This document shows, in pieces, positions 37,201 through 45,557 of a DNA stretch of 64,000 bases. Under the pieces are notes generated by a model. That model ran no database searches and was not told the origin of the DNA. It saw only the letters and a program-made list of their open reading frames with translations. A program made the translations under genes and the position numbers. The DNA comes from Symbiodinium natans (taxonomy: Eukaryota > Sar > Dinophyceae > Suessiales > Symbiodiniaceae): contig CAJNDS010002427.1 in assembly GCA_905221605.1 (NCBI GenBank), positions 86,001 through 150,000 of the forward strand. The letters run 5' to 3'. Each line of letters begins with the position of its first letter. Position 1 is the first letter of the stretch.

Positions 37201-40200
37201 GAATCTAAACACAAACCAGGTCTCTCAGTTTGCCTCATGCGCTGAATTCTGGCATCGATTCCAAAATGACGTCACGGACTGCACTATCATGTGTACAAAA
37301 GCGCTAGGACAAAGACTTCTTGTGCAAAGTGCCAGGATAGTACTTGCTGTCGTTTTTGCGTCGGCATCTCATGCACATGGCTTCAATACGTGCTGCCCAT
37401 CTGCGAAGTTCGCACATCAACGAGGACAATACAATCACAAGATCCGAAAGAACCAGCTCATGAACGCTGATGTTTTCGGCGGGCCGCTTTACATTAACCT
37501 GGGGTAGATAGATGCTGGCAGTGAATCCCATGAGACGCTCTATTTAGTTTTTGCGCTACTTGAAAGGCCCAAGAAGCTGGCCGGGTTTGGGGGTTCCCTC
37601 CCAGCTTCTGGGGGCAAGACCCAAGAAGGCAACTTTCCCATGGCGGAAATTAACAAGGGCCTTTGGGAAAAAAATAGCAGAAATAGGCTCAGTTCAAGAA
37701 CAACTCCGCCCCAAAACTGGCCCCGGCCTCGGGCTTCAAGGCCAGAACAAGGTCGACCACCTTGGCTGCCAGAAGGTTGAGGAGGAGCCGTTTTGCAAAG
37801 GAACATAACAGGCCCATCTAGACTCAACCAGAAGCACACATAAGCATGCTGCACAATGCCTGAAGCCTGTGCTTCTCTCAGAGTGTACACACATTTGTAT
37901 AGAACGAATGAAGACACCGAGACACCACGCCTACACCAAGGATGAAAGCCATGAGAAGAACAGCTGGAAGCCGCAGCCGCAGCTGCAGCAGCAGAAGAAG
38001 CAGAAGCCCCAGCAGCTCCTGCTGCAACTTGTGTAGATATCCTTCGATTCAACCCAGAATCCTGCAAGCCGGTTGAAAACAACAAATCTATATACAGGTT
38101 TCCTTATCCTTAACACCCCATTGGCCTGTTGTCAAGCCAGTTCAATAGGAGCAGTTTGATCGCTCCTTTTTCCATGAGTCCTTTCTCACGAATTGTTTCA
38201 CATCAGCTCTCTGAGAGCACCGCACCCTGCGGCCACGGTCCATCCAAGGAGGCGCAGCTCAGCTCCTGCACAATTCAAGCAATTCGAAGACCATCCATCA
38301 GACATCGGTAGAATCTGTTTAGAGTCAGGTAAGGTTATCTAGAATCTAGATCTGCTTATGCTGCCCGAGTGACTTCGTAGAGAAAGGCATATGGCGTAGA
38401 TGCAGCTCACGAATAAATAGAAGCTAGCTGCTGGCTTGACGCGCAACAAAACGATTCCAGGCAAAAGTACCAGGACATGATGAATCCAGCTCCCAAGCAG
38501 TACAAGTGCCTGGAACCTCCACGCCCACTCTTTTCACGTTCACATGTGTGGGTCTTGTCTCTATGGACAGTTGGTACTGTGTACCTGCTCACGCATGCTG
38601 CTGCGAAGTTTGTAGTGCACATCACCCTGACATGGTGTCGGGCAGACACAGTGCTCAAGTTCGCAACAACGTGAAGAGCGATCGAAAATCAAAGACTTGT
38701 GGCGTGTATTCGCCTGATAAGATATCTAGTGCGCGCGGTCCTTGTACTGTGTTGCAGAATTACAAGTCTTAACTTTGTTTTGATAAGTGGGCCGACATGC
38801 TTGGGACTGTAGCTGATTATGGGGTCGTTCATTGCTTCAAGCCAAACCGCTTGGACTAGGCCGCGTTAGACTGTGCAAGGGGAGAATAATGGCCAACAAG
38901 CATCTCCCTAACATATCTTAAGATGAGGGGGGAGAGCCAATAGGCAATGTGTGCAGACTCAAGGCCAAATCTCACACTTTCTGTGCCGTTTGAGCCCCGG
39001 ACTGCTAAAAATCGGCTACAGGCGAAGCCCTGAATTTTTAAGATCCGAAAGTCACTGACACGCCCACGTGCTTGATGACGGCAGACAAATAACCACAGGG
39101 ATTGCGCGGGAGGCCGTTCACGCCGCGCGCGCGGGCCTTGTTCAGGATGTCCTTGAAGGAGACTGTGGCATACGAGGGCTCCGAGTTGTCCTGTGGCCAG
39201 ACGGTGAAGCTCACGGTCTGCTGTGTGAGGTCAGCATTGACCTCCAGCCAGTCACCAATCTCCAAGCACTTCACCCTCTGTGGGCATCGTTCTACCTCAT
39301 CGTGGACACGGATGCAAATCCGGCCTGTCCGGTTGGCAAAGACTGAGACGATCTTCTGGATGTTCTTGGTGCAGGGAAGGTCAGAGGAGAGGATGAAGCC
39401 GACACCATCTGCGCTGCAGAGCTCCCCATCTGTGAACTGGACGGCGTAGCGCACAGTGCCTTGAAAGTGGACCTTGTTCTCGCAAACGATGCTGAGCCGG
39501 CCCTTGTTCTGCGTCTTCGTAAAGGTGCGAGCATCGTTATCCAGAACTCCCATGCTGTTGTTCTTCTGGTGGAAGCGATGGGACTTGCCGAAGGGAGGCC
39601 CGGCCATCAGAGCGCCAGACAGCTGGACCGGCCGACGGAGGTTCTCGAAACCGTCCTCCTTAGGGTCCTTTTCCTCTCGAGGCACGGTCCTCAGCATGGG
39701 TGGAGCATTGGTCGTCAATGCCTGCCCTGGGAAGTGCGGCACGGCGGCCATGGCAAATGGCAGCATCCCCATGCCGAAAGGCACATAGGGCATGGCAGGC
39801 ACTGCCACCATCATGCCCTGCTGAACCTGAGGCTGAACCTGAGGCTGAACCTGAGGCTGAACCTGAAGCTGAACCTGAGGCTGCATGTGAGGCTGAACCT
39901 GAGGCTGCATGTGAGGCTGAACCTGAGGCTGCATGTTGATTGCCTGCAATGGCACGCCCATGCCCTTGGACGCGACTTGCGGTTCTGGGTTTGGCGGCAA
40001 AGGCTGAAGGTCCTCAGCAACGTCACTGCAGGTTGAAGAGAAGCTGGCACGCTCACCGGAGGTGGTCTGAGATGCGGCCGCCGGGGATACGTCCTCAGGA
40101 AGCTCCTCCTCCAGATCCACATTCGTGGCAGCGGTGCTCCAAGACCACTTGTCATAGCCACGTGCGTTCCCCGAGCTCTCTACCTTGGTGTCCACTGCCT

Positions 40201-43200
40201 TGGCTGTGAGCTTTGGGGTCGGGCGCCAAGTCGGAAAGTTGTCCTCGTCATCTGTAGTGATGTCGGCCCAAAGCTGGCGGTCGGGGTTTCGTGGCGGCTT
40301 GGCTGGCGCAGGCTGGGGCTTTTCTCTGATGGAAAAGGAGTTGGTGAAGGAGCCCATCCCCTGGCGCCGCCGTGCAGCCGCAGCCAGGACCTTCTGGCAC
40401 CGGGGAGCCAAGATCTCATTGTCCCCTTCCGAGTCTGACAAGGGGTCCATGACATCGAAGTCATTGCTTGGCTTGCAGAAGGCCTTGCGCTCCATGGTAC
40501 CGAGGCGAGCAGAGTTTAAACTGAGGCTTCGGGTGCTCGAGCTTGAGCAGAAAACGCCTACGCATTGTCGCCAGCAGCTGTGACAGCAAACGCCTACAGA
40601 GTCGGATCGACAACCCTCAGCACACTGACTTGGCAAATCTTCCCCTGCGACCTTCGCAGCGATTGCGCCGTCACAGTGTCCCGCATACCTCTGGAACTTT
40701 TCTGGAACACTTTCTCATATACATATATATATATATATATACTAATATATATATATATATATATATGCTCACCCCCCCCCCCCAATGGACCCACCGCGGA
40801 TGGCAGCCGAGTCCTAGCCAGATCAAGGCAAAAAACAACAAAACAAGAAACTAACAAAAACCAACAAACCAAAAAAACCCAAAAAACCAAAAAAAACAAA
40901 AAAAACAAAAAAACCATCTTTTCCAAAACTATGGGGCTGGGGCCTCCAAAAGATGGTTTTTTTGGTTTTCTCGAGAAAAAGATGGTTTTTTTGGTTCGAA
41001 ACCATCTTTTTCTCGAGAAAAAGATGGTTTTTGAGCAGCCGCTCTTCTAAAAACCATCTTTTTCTCGAGAAAAAGATGGTTTTACCAGGACAAGACCTCC
41101 AAAAACCATCTTTTTCTCGAGAAAAAGATGGTTTTACCAGGACAAGACCTCCAAAAACCATCTTTTTCTCGAGAAAAAGATGGTTTTTCCAGGACAAGAT
41201 CTCCAAAAACCATCTTTTTCTCGAGAAAAAGATGGTTTTTAGAAGAGCGGCTGCTCAAACCCTTCTTTTTCTCGAGAAAAAGATGGTTTCGAACCAAAAA
41301 ACCATCTTTTCTCGAGAAAACCAAAAAAAAACCATCTCTTGAAGGCCCCAGCCCCATAGTTTTGGAAAAGATGGTTTTTTTTTTGGTTTTTTTGGTTTTC
41401 TCGAGAAAAAGATGGTTTTTTGGTTCGAAACCATCTTTTTCTCGAGAAAAAGATTGTTTTGAGCAACCATCCTTCGAAAAAACCATCTTTTTCTCGAGAA
41501 AAAGATGGTTTTACCAGGAGAAGACCTCCAAAAACCATCTTTTTCTCGAGAAAAAGATGGTTTTACCAGGACAAGACCTCCGGAAACCATCTTTTTCTCG
41601 AGAAAAAGATGGTTTTTCCAGGGTAAGATCTCTAAAAACCATCTTTTTCTCGAGAAAAAGATGGTTTTTCGAAGAGCGGCTGCTCAAAAACCATCTTTTT
41701 CTCGAGAAAAAGATGGTTTCGAACCAAAAAAACCATCTTTTTCTCGAGAAAACCAAAAAAACCATCTTTTGGAGGCCCCAGCCCCATAGTTTTGGAAAAG
41801 ATGGTTTTTTTGGTTTTTTTGGTTTTTTTGGTTTTTTTGGTTTTCTCGAGAAAAAGATGGTTAAGTTTTAGGGGTTTAAGCCTCATGCACTACAGGGTTA
41901 TAAGGTTCTAATCCTATAGGTATTGCCTTAACCTTTAACCCTAAACCTTTAACTTTAAACCCTGCAGGGTTAACCCCGTGAGAAATTTAGAGATAGACCC
42001 CGAAAAGACCCTAAACCTTCTTACAGGGTGTAATGGTTTAAAAACCGATAGGACATGTATACCTTCAGCGCCTGTAGGGTTCAAGCCTTTGAACGTGCTA
42101 GACCCCTATAGGGTGCTAAGGTTCTGACCCTAAAGGGTTTAGGATTAAGGCTTAAATGCCCTCTAGGTTTAAATGCCTAAGTCTTAAACCCCAAACCTTT
42201 AAACCTTCATCCTATGGGGTTTGAAGGTCAAGGGTTTAGGCTTGATTGCCGAGGGCTTTAGGGTCCTGACCCTAGAGGGTTTAGGGTTAAGGAATAGATG
42301 CGTAAACCTTAAACCCTTAAGGTTTAAACTCTATGGGCTTAGGGGGCTTAGGTTTTTTTAAACCCTAAGCCTTTAAACCTTCACACTACAGAGTTTAGAG
42401 GTGTTAAGGGTGACAAATTGATTACATACTTAGCTTTAAATGCCTGAATCTTAAACCCCAAACCTTTAAACCTTAACCCTATAGGGTTTAAAGGTTAAGG
42501 GCTTAGTGTTAATCGCTGTCTTAGGTTTAAATGTCTGAATCTTAAACCCTAAAACTTTAAACCTTCACCCTATAGGGTTTAAAGGTTAAGGGTTTAGGTT
42601 GAATCGTCAGCTTGGATTTAAATGTCTAAGTAAAGAATCCTAAACCTTTAAATCTCATCCCTATGGGGTTTAAGGTTAAGGGTTCAATATGAACTGCCGG
42701 CATAGGTCTAAATACCTAAACCTTAAACTTAAACCCTAAACCTTTAAATATCTTAACCCTATAGGGTTTAAAGGTTAGAGGCTTAGCGTAAATTGCCGGA
42801 ATAGGTTTAAATGCCTAAATCTTAAGCCCGAAACCTTTAAACCTTAGCCCAACAGGGTTTAAAGGTTAAGGGTTTAAAATTAGTTGCAGGCTTAATTAGG
42901 TTTAAATGCCTACATCTTATATCCTAAACCTTTAAAAATCTTAACCCTATAGGGTTTAAAGGTTAAGGGCTTGGCTACAGGTTTAAATGGCTAAATATTA
43001 AACCCTAAGCCTCTAAACTTTAACCCTACAGGGTTTAAAGGTTAAGGGTTTAAAATTAGTTGCAGGCTTAGGTTTAAATGCCTACATCTTAAACCCTAAA
43101 CCTGTAAAAATCTCAACCCGATAGAATTTAAAGGTTAAGGGCTTAGCTTTAATTACCGGCATAGGTTCAAATGCCTAAATCTTAAACCCTTAACCTTTAA

Positions 43201-45557
43201 ACCTTAACCCTACAGGGTTTAAAGGTTAAGGTTTTTTTTTTGCAGGCTTAGGTTTAAATGCCTAGATCTTAAATTATAAACAAAAGCCAACAGAAAGAAA
43301 AACCCTCCGTGCGTGTGTGAGAGGGTGAATTAAGGAATACAGTCAAAAATCCGGTCACCGGAAAATCACCAGACAGCATAGGTTTTATCGGTATTTGCGG
43401 TACTTTTGCAAAGATCAAGGCCCGCGGTGGGTCCATTGGGGGGGGGGGGGGGGGGGGGGTGACCATATATATATATATCATATACAATATATAAGATATA
43501 GTATATAAGATATACGATATCATATATAACATATAACATATAATAAAGAATAAAGAATATAGAATATAGAATATAGAATGATTAATATAGAATATAGAAT
43601 ACAGAATATAGAATATAGAATATAGAATATAGAATGATTAATATAGAATACAGAATATATAATGCATAATACACAATACATAATATATAATAGATAATAC
43701 TTGCTGGGCAGCTTTGCAGAAGGAACCACGAAGCGACGGCAAGATCAGTTGAACGACATGCTTAGATGCTGACTTTGTAGGGTTAGCAGTGTTCTGTCCA
43801 TCGATCGCAAATTTAATGGCTATCTTCTCGGTGGCGTGCAAACCACTCTGGAGCAACACGACATATGTACATACGTATACCTGTATAGAAGCACATCGGG
43901 TTTAGCAGGGATTTGATTGACACTATCCAGAAAGTTGGACTATCACTTTTCCTTCGAGCATTGATGGTACATGTAGCTGCCTGCAAAACCTGTCACAGCT
44001 GGGGCTCGCCAGGGCAGACTGTGTCTGCAATCATTCAACACCGCGTCTTGCGCAGGTCACACGATCTGGAAGTCACCAGCCGGTAGCTTGCGGAACTCGA
44101 GTGGCTTCCTGACATGAGAAAAAGATCGAAAGACTCAGTGCATCTCGCCTTGACTGACATTTGGAAAGCCGAGCTCAGAACACATACTTGGTCTTGCAGT
44201 CGCTGATGCTACCTGCGAAACCCATGAACTTGCCGCTGCCGCCGGTCAGCTGCTCCTGAGCTCCACCCACTCCAGCCTAGAGGGATAACACTGCAACGAT
44301 GTTACATACAAATTGCTGCATCACTAGTTGCATCTCCGCACTCCTTCTGCTTCTTGAGCTGATCTGTCTCAAAAGACACGGCCACGTCCACTGTCTGCCC
44401 ACCTACCAATCGGACCTTGTGCAAAGGGCCGGGCGAGGAAAATGCTACATGAACAGTGGAGCCCTGTGACCCACAGTGGCATGTCGTTTTCCAGGGTCGC
44501 GACATACTCATCGAACTCAATCACAGGAACCTACATGAGCATGACAGCGCAGGGCACCAGCGATTCCGAGCACTGCTACGGCCTTGGAACCCATGAGCGC
44601 ATCCGTGTCGAAGAAGGTTCGCCAGTAAACCTGGGCTCCTAGGTTACACAGTGACTGTTACTACTTACTACTTGTTTGGCCGAGGACGACAGCCTGCATC
44701 GAAATTCGGAACAGCTTAGACACCACCCCCCATCCGCCACCCCACCGGCTTGGATTTCTCTGTGAGGTCCTATGTTGAGGGATTGGGATGCTGCAGATTG
44801 TGACCGCTCTGGGTCATACCGTGGGTGGGACCAGCCCAAAAGCTTAGTAAGGGACATGCTCGGGACCCGTCCACCAGTGGACAACCTGGCCAAGCAGGGA
44901 TGTCAGAAGATGACGTGAGACATCTCAAGTGCACGGGCCGTCCGAGAACGCGTCTTGGAACAGAAATGAGGGCTCATGGCTGTTCTATGATTTTCTTGGA
45001 AGAAGGAGGGGGGGGGAGGTGGAAACCCCACCTGGCACCATGGCGGTAACACGAGAACCCAGCGAGCACCTTCCAAGGCACATGCCCGGGACTTGGTGCA
45101 GATGCTGCCGGCACTGCAGCTGAGGTCAAGCGCAGCCGCCATCACCCTTGGAACCGCATTTGGCTGCTAAGGCCTCCGCAGGTTCGCACATCGTCGGTAT
45201 TTCAGGGTTTCGGTTAGGACTTTAAGGTCTTGCAGCGTGGTGCCTTGTTGGCCTGGGCCACCACCCAGCCAGCTCGCGGATAGACCTGCGTGAGGAAGGC
45301 GAGTCAAACTGTTACTAAGGAAATGTGTCCGCATCTTCCCTTACATGCAAGCCAAACGCCGAGAGCCCAAGAGTTCCGAAGCCCGACATAGCCCAATGAA
45401 CACATCCTATCACATCCTCTAAGCTTCTTGAACCAACTGAAAGGCTGGACTCTCGGACCTCGCGCTGAAGGTTGAAGCCCTCGCCATACTTCGTATCGTA
45501 GAGGATGAAGCGCCGCGCCCCTTCTGTGCCTCGCTCCAACACGATTAACACCCGTTT
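31222..45557 (-). CDS. O-fucosyltransferase-like (POFUT2-type) protein, multi-exon, 3' end not found
   Basis: GDP-fucose-dependent protein O-fucosyltransferases act in the ER/Golgi lumen. Exons on the minus strand: 45459-45557 (RRFILYDTKYGEGFNLQRE, compare RYLLYDVNPxEGFNLRRD of POFUT2), 45244-45285, 45032-45091 (ARWVLVLPPW), 44856-44885 (VVHWWTGPEH), 44583-44630, 44471-44530 (VPVIEFDEYV), 44332-44394, 44188-44276, ~44060-44108, ~36590-36698 (VRSVLLKNYDYLL), 35897-35945 (LRESMLFAEDPRGGDR), 35473-35655 (YLAAHCRRTD, the H.RR GDP-fucose-binding motif), ~31340-31420 (tentative) and 31222-31275 (VFIATDA). Junction phases agree for all of the first twelve. Donors are GT or GC, one apparently GA. The signal peptide exon and the last C-terminal exons were not found. 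The ~7.4-kb intron between 44060 and 36698 contains a retrogene and a repeat element. POFUT2 against another GT65/GT68-like relative cannot be settled here. Confidence 0.72.
32893..33115. repeat. Inverted repeat, about 27-bp arms (32893-32920 and 33088-33115)
   Basis: The left arm begins GTTGATGGAGGAAATCTTGC and ends CCGCTT. The right arm is its reverse complement with one difference (G to A). The arms are about 170 bases apart. Nearby, TTCAACAA(A/C)(A)ACATGTGA/ACGTGAG followed by TCCTGTC occurs at about 32697 and again at about 33330 as a degenerate direct repeat. This could be a small foldback or MITE-like insertion. Confidence 0.7.
33361..34181 (-). pseudogene. Intronless coding remnant with one frameshift, inside an intron of the O-fucosyltransferase-like gene
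   Basis: From 34181 one frame runs 170 codons without an ATG at its start; it contains ARDIDKDGVFAKDQELKDFL, a Cys-rich LCDFCCGRGSVKMRAC and MLIVLKDSEDYDVQKQWVT. Near 33765 the protein-like reading shifts by one base and continues as VCAVFGRMLKSLFRLDWKNL, IFPELIHLEDFAEYVRGCDA and LLSQEELFDVILADLAESDD to a stop at 33361. Both parts are full-quality coding sequence, so this is a recent loss or an assembly indel. A further segment, LPRFEDPRAIDSALAKNGLF at about 34275-34205, may be its upstream part. No intron signals inside; a processed copy is likely but no convincing spliced-leader relic was found. Family unknown. Confidence 0.5.
36101..36360. repeat. Degenerate minisatellite, about 30-bp period, consensus near CCGCCACACCTAGGAAAA
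   Basis: Variants of GCCACACCTAGGAAAA followed by a purine run and GACC/GGCCC recur seven or eight times (GCCACCTAGG, CACACCTTGG, CACACCTGGG, GCCACATCTACG, CCACACCCAAGG, GCCACACCTATG, GCCACACCTAGG, GCCACACGTAGG). Heavily diverged. It lies within the O-fucosyltransferase-like gene between exons. Confidence 0.65.
36700..39030. other. Intronic stretch without recognised exons
   Basis: Part of the long intron of the O-fucosyltransferase-like gene, downstream of the retrogene. Open frames on both strands (for example 37540-38085 minus, with Ala/Ser repeats from a GCA run near 37970-38010) carry no motif. I see no polyadenylation signal or relic poly-A tail behind the retrogene. Confidence 0.4.
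39038..40495 (-). CDS. Intronless retrogene: 485-aa protein with PQVQ repeats and a conserved C-terminal domain
   Basis: A 485-codon frame without introns, starting at the ATG at 40495 (MERKAFCKPSNDFDVMDPLS) and ending in TAA at 39038. The frame stays open upstream of that ATG, but the upstream part is the 5' leader with SL relics. Residues 1-150 are acidic and disordered, with LWADITTDDED. Residues about 185-225 are a Q/P/V tandem repeat (12-bp DNA unit). A hydrophobic Met/Pro-rich stretch follows. The last 150 residues look folded (alternating hydrophobics, GRLSIVCENKVHFQGTVRYA, IGDWLEVNADLTQQTVSFTV), possibly a beta-sandwich of SPRY/lectin type, which is a guess. No stops or sh​ifts over 1.4 kb argue for selection or recent origin. 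It lies in an intron of the O-fucosyltransferase-like gene, same strand. Function unknown. Confidence 0.72.
   Translation of the reverse strand: MERKAFCKPSNDFDVMDPLSDSEGDNEILAPRCQKVLAAAARRRQGMGSFTNSFSIREKPQPAPAKPPRNPDRQLWADITTDDEDNFPTWRPTPKLTAKAVDTKVESSGNARGYDKWSWSTAATNVDLEEELPEDVSPAAASQTTSGERASFSSTCSDVAEDLQPLPPNPEPQVASKGMGVPLQAINMQPQVQPHMQPQVQPHMQPQVQLQVQPQVQPQVQPQVQQGMMVAVPAMPYVPFGMGMLPFAMAAVPHFPGQALTTNAPPMLRTVPREEKDPKEDGFENLRRPVQLSGALMAGPPFGKSHRFHQKNNSMGVLDNDARTFTKTQNKGRLSIVCENKVHFQGTVRYAVQFTDGELCSADGVGFILSSDLPCTKNIQKIVSVFANRTGRICIRVHDEVERCPQRVKCLEIGDWLEVNADLTQQTVSFTVWPQDNSEPSYATVSFKDILNKARARGVNGLPRNPCGYLSAVIKHVGVSVTFGS
39829..39942. repeat. 12-bp coding minisatellite (CTGAACCTGAGG) inside the retrogene
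   Basis: About ten 12-bp units, alternating on the right side with CTGCATGTGAGG, which encode the PQVQ / MQPQVQPH repeat of the minus-strand protein. Unit length is a multiple of three, so copy changes would keep the frame. Confidence 0.9.
40542..40563 (-). other. Relic trans-spliced leader in the retrogene 5' flank
   Basis: The minus strand reads GCGTAGGCGTTTTCTGCTCAAG (split here as GCGTAGGCGTTTT and CTGCTCAAG), ending 46 bases before the ATG. Against the conserved dinoflagellate spliced leader (CCGTAGCCATTTT, GGCTCAAG), 17 of 21 bases match with one inserted base, and the 3' CTCAAG is intact. Genomic SL sequence directly before a start codon of an intronless gene is the known mark of a retroposed, trans-spliced mRNA. 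Confidence 0.65.
40578..40599 (-). other. Possible second, older spliced-leader relic
   Basis: Thirty-six bases further upstream the minus strand reads CTGTAGGCGTTTGC then TGTCACAG, similar to both the spliced leader and the first relic. It could be a second SL from an earlier retroposition round, or a local duplication of the first, since both share the GTAGGCGTTT core with the same substitutions. Confidence 0.35.
40772..40799. repeat. Left terminal inverted repeat: AT tract, C12, AATGGACCCACCGCGG
   Basis: A TA microsatellite (about 40716-40766) is followed by GCTCA, 12 C and AATGGACCCACCGCGG. The reverse complement of the same composite sits at 43422-43470. Confidence 0.85.
40923..41863. 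repeat. Phased palindrome array: 17 CTCGAG-centred hairpins in two 430-bp self-palindromic units
   Basis: The core is a perfect 34-bp palindrome with half-site AAAACCATCTTTTTCTC centred on CTCGAG. CTCGAG occurs at 40970, 41012, 41064, 41116, 41168, 41220, 41271, 41311, 41400, 41441, 41493, 41545, 41597, 41649, 41701, 41743 and 41845. Inside each unit the spacing is 52 bases; at the unit edges it is 40-42. Each unit is itself symmetric: 22-bp arms at 40923-40944 and 41344-41365 are exact reverse complements (the latter repeated at 41774-41795), and 16-bp arms at 41033-41048 and 41241-41256 likewise. The middle spacers (ACCAGGACAAGACCTCC type) are direct repeats. A third unit starts and stops after one palindrome. 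The long open frames across it are artefacts. Confidence 0.97.
41864..43275. repeat. Telomere-like tandem array with ~92-bp units carrying CCCTATAGGG palindromes
   Basis: From about 42380 to 43275 the segment CCCTATAGGGTTTAAAGGTT, or a close variant, recurs at about 42477, 42568, 42659, 42755, 42848, 42945, 43023, 43116 and 43208. Each is followed by AAGGG, a variable piece, then (A)GGTTTAAATGCCTAAATCTT and AAACCCTAAACCTTTAAACC. From 41864 to 42380 the same words occur in less regular order. The units are built from CCTAAA/TTTAGG-like words, suggesting descent from telomere-type repeat. Confidence 0.92.
43422..43459. repeat. Right terminal inverted repeat: CCGCGGTGGGTCCATT followed by G22
   Basis: CCGCGGTGGGTCCATT (43422-43437), 22 G, then TGACC and a TA tract. 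It is the reverse complement of the left repeat at 40772-40799, differing only in tract length and one base (GCTCA against GGTCA). Confidence 0.85.
43464..43700. repeat. AT-rich microsatellite (TA, then ATATAGAAT units)
   Basis: A TA run passes into about 200 bases of (ATATAGAAT/ATAGAAT) units directly outside the right inverted repeat. Hydrophobic minus-strand frames here are repeat artefacts. Confidence 0.9.

Noticed and set aside
39003-39030. Second SL-like string (TGTAGCCGATTTTTAGC on the minus strand) just past the retrogene stop
   Set aside because: The 3' part of the SL is missing and a relic is not expected at a 3' end; treated as chance.
39461-40036. 191-codon plus-strand frame opposite the retrogene
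   Set aside because: Antisense shadow of the minus-strand coding sequence, driven by the PQVQ minisatellite.
40496-40636. 47-residue N-terminal extension of the retrogene frame
   Set aside because: It starts at TTG rather than ATG and its codons overlap the spliced-leader relics and 5' leader; the ATG at 40495 is the better start.
40970-41850. CRISPR-like array (regular repeat, regular spacing)
   Set aside because: Repeats are full palindromes, spacers repeat among themselves, no cas genes, and the genome is eukaryotic.
41128-41871. 247-codon plus-strand frame (and several overlapping frames on both strands) rich in KPSFSREKDGF
   Set aside because: It is the translation of the 52-bp palindrome repeat; the same peptide appears on both strands and in several frames, as expected from an AT-rich palindrome without stops.
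43520-43729. Tyr/Ile/Leu-rich frame that looks like a membrane protein
   Set aside because: Translation of the ATATAGAAT microsatellite.
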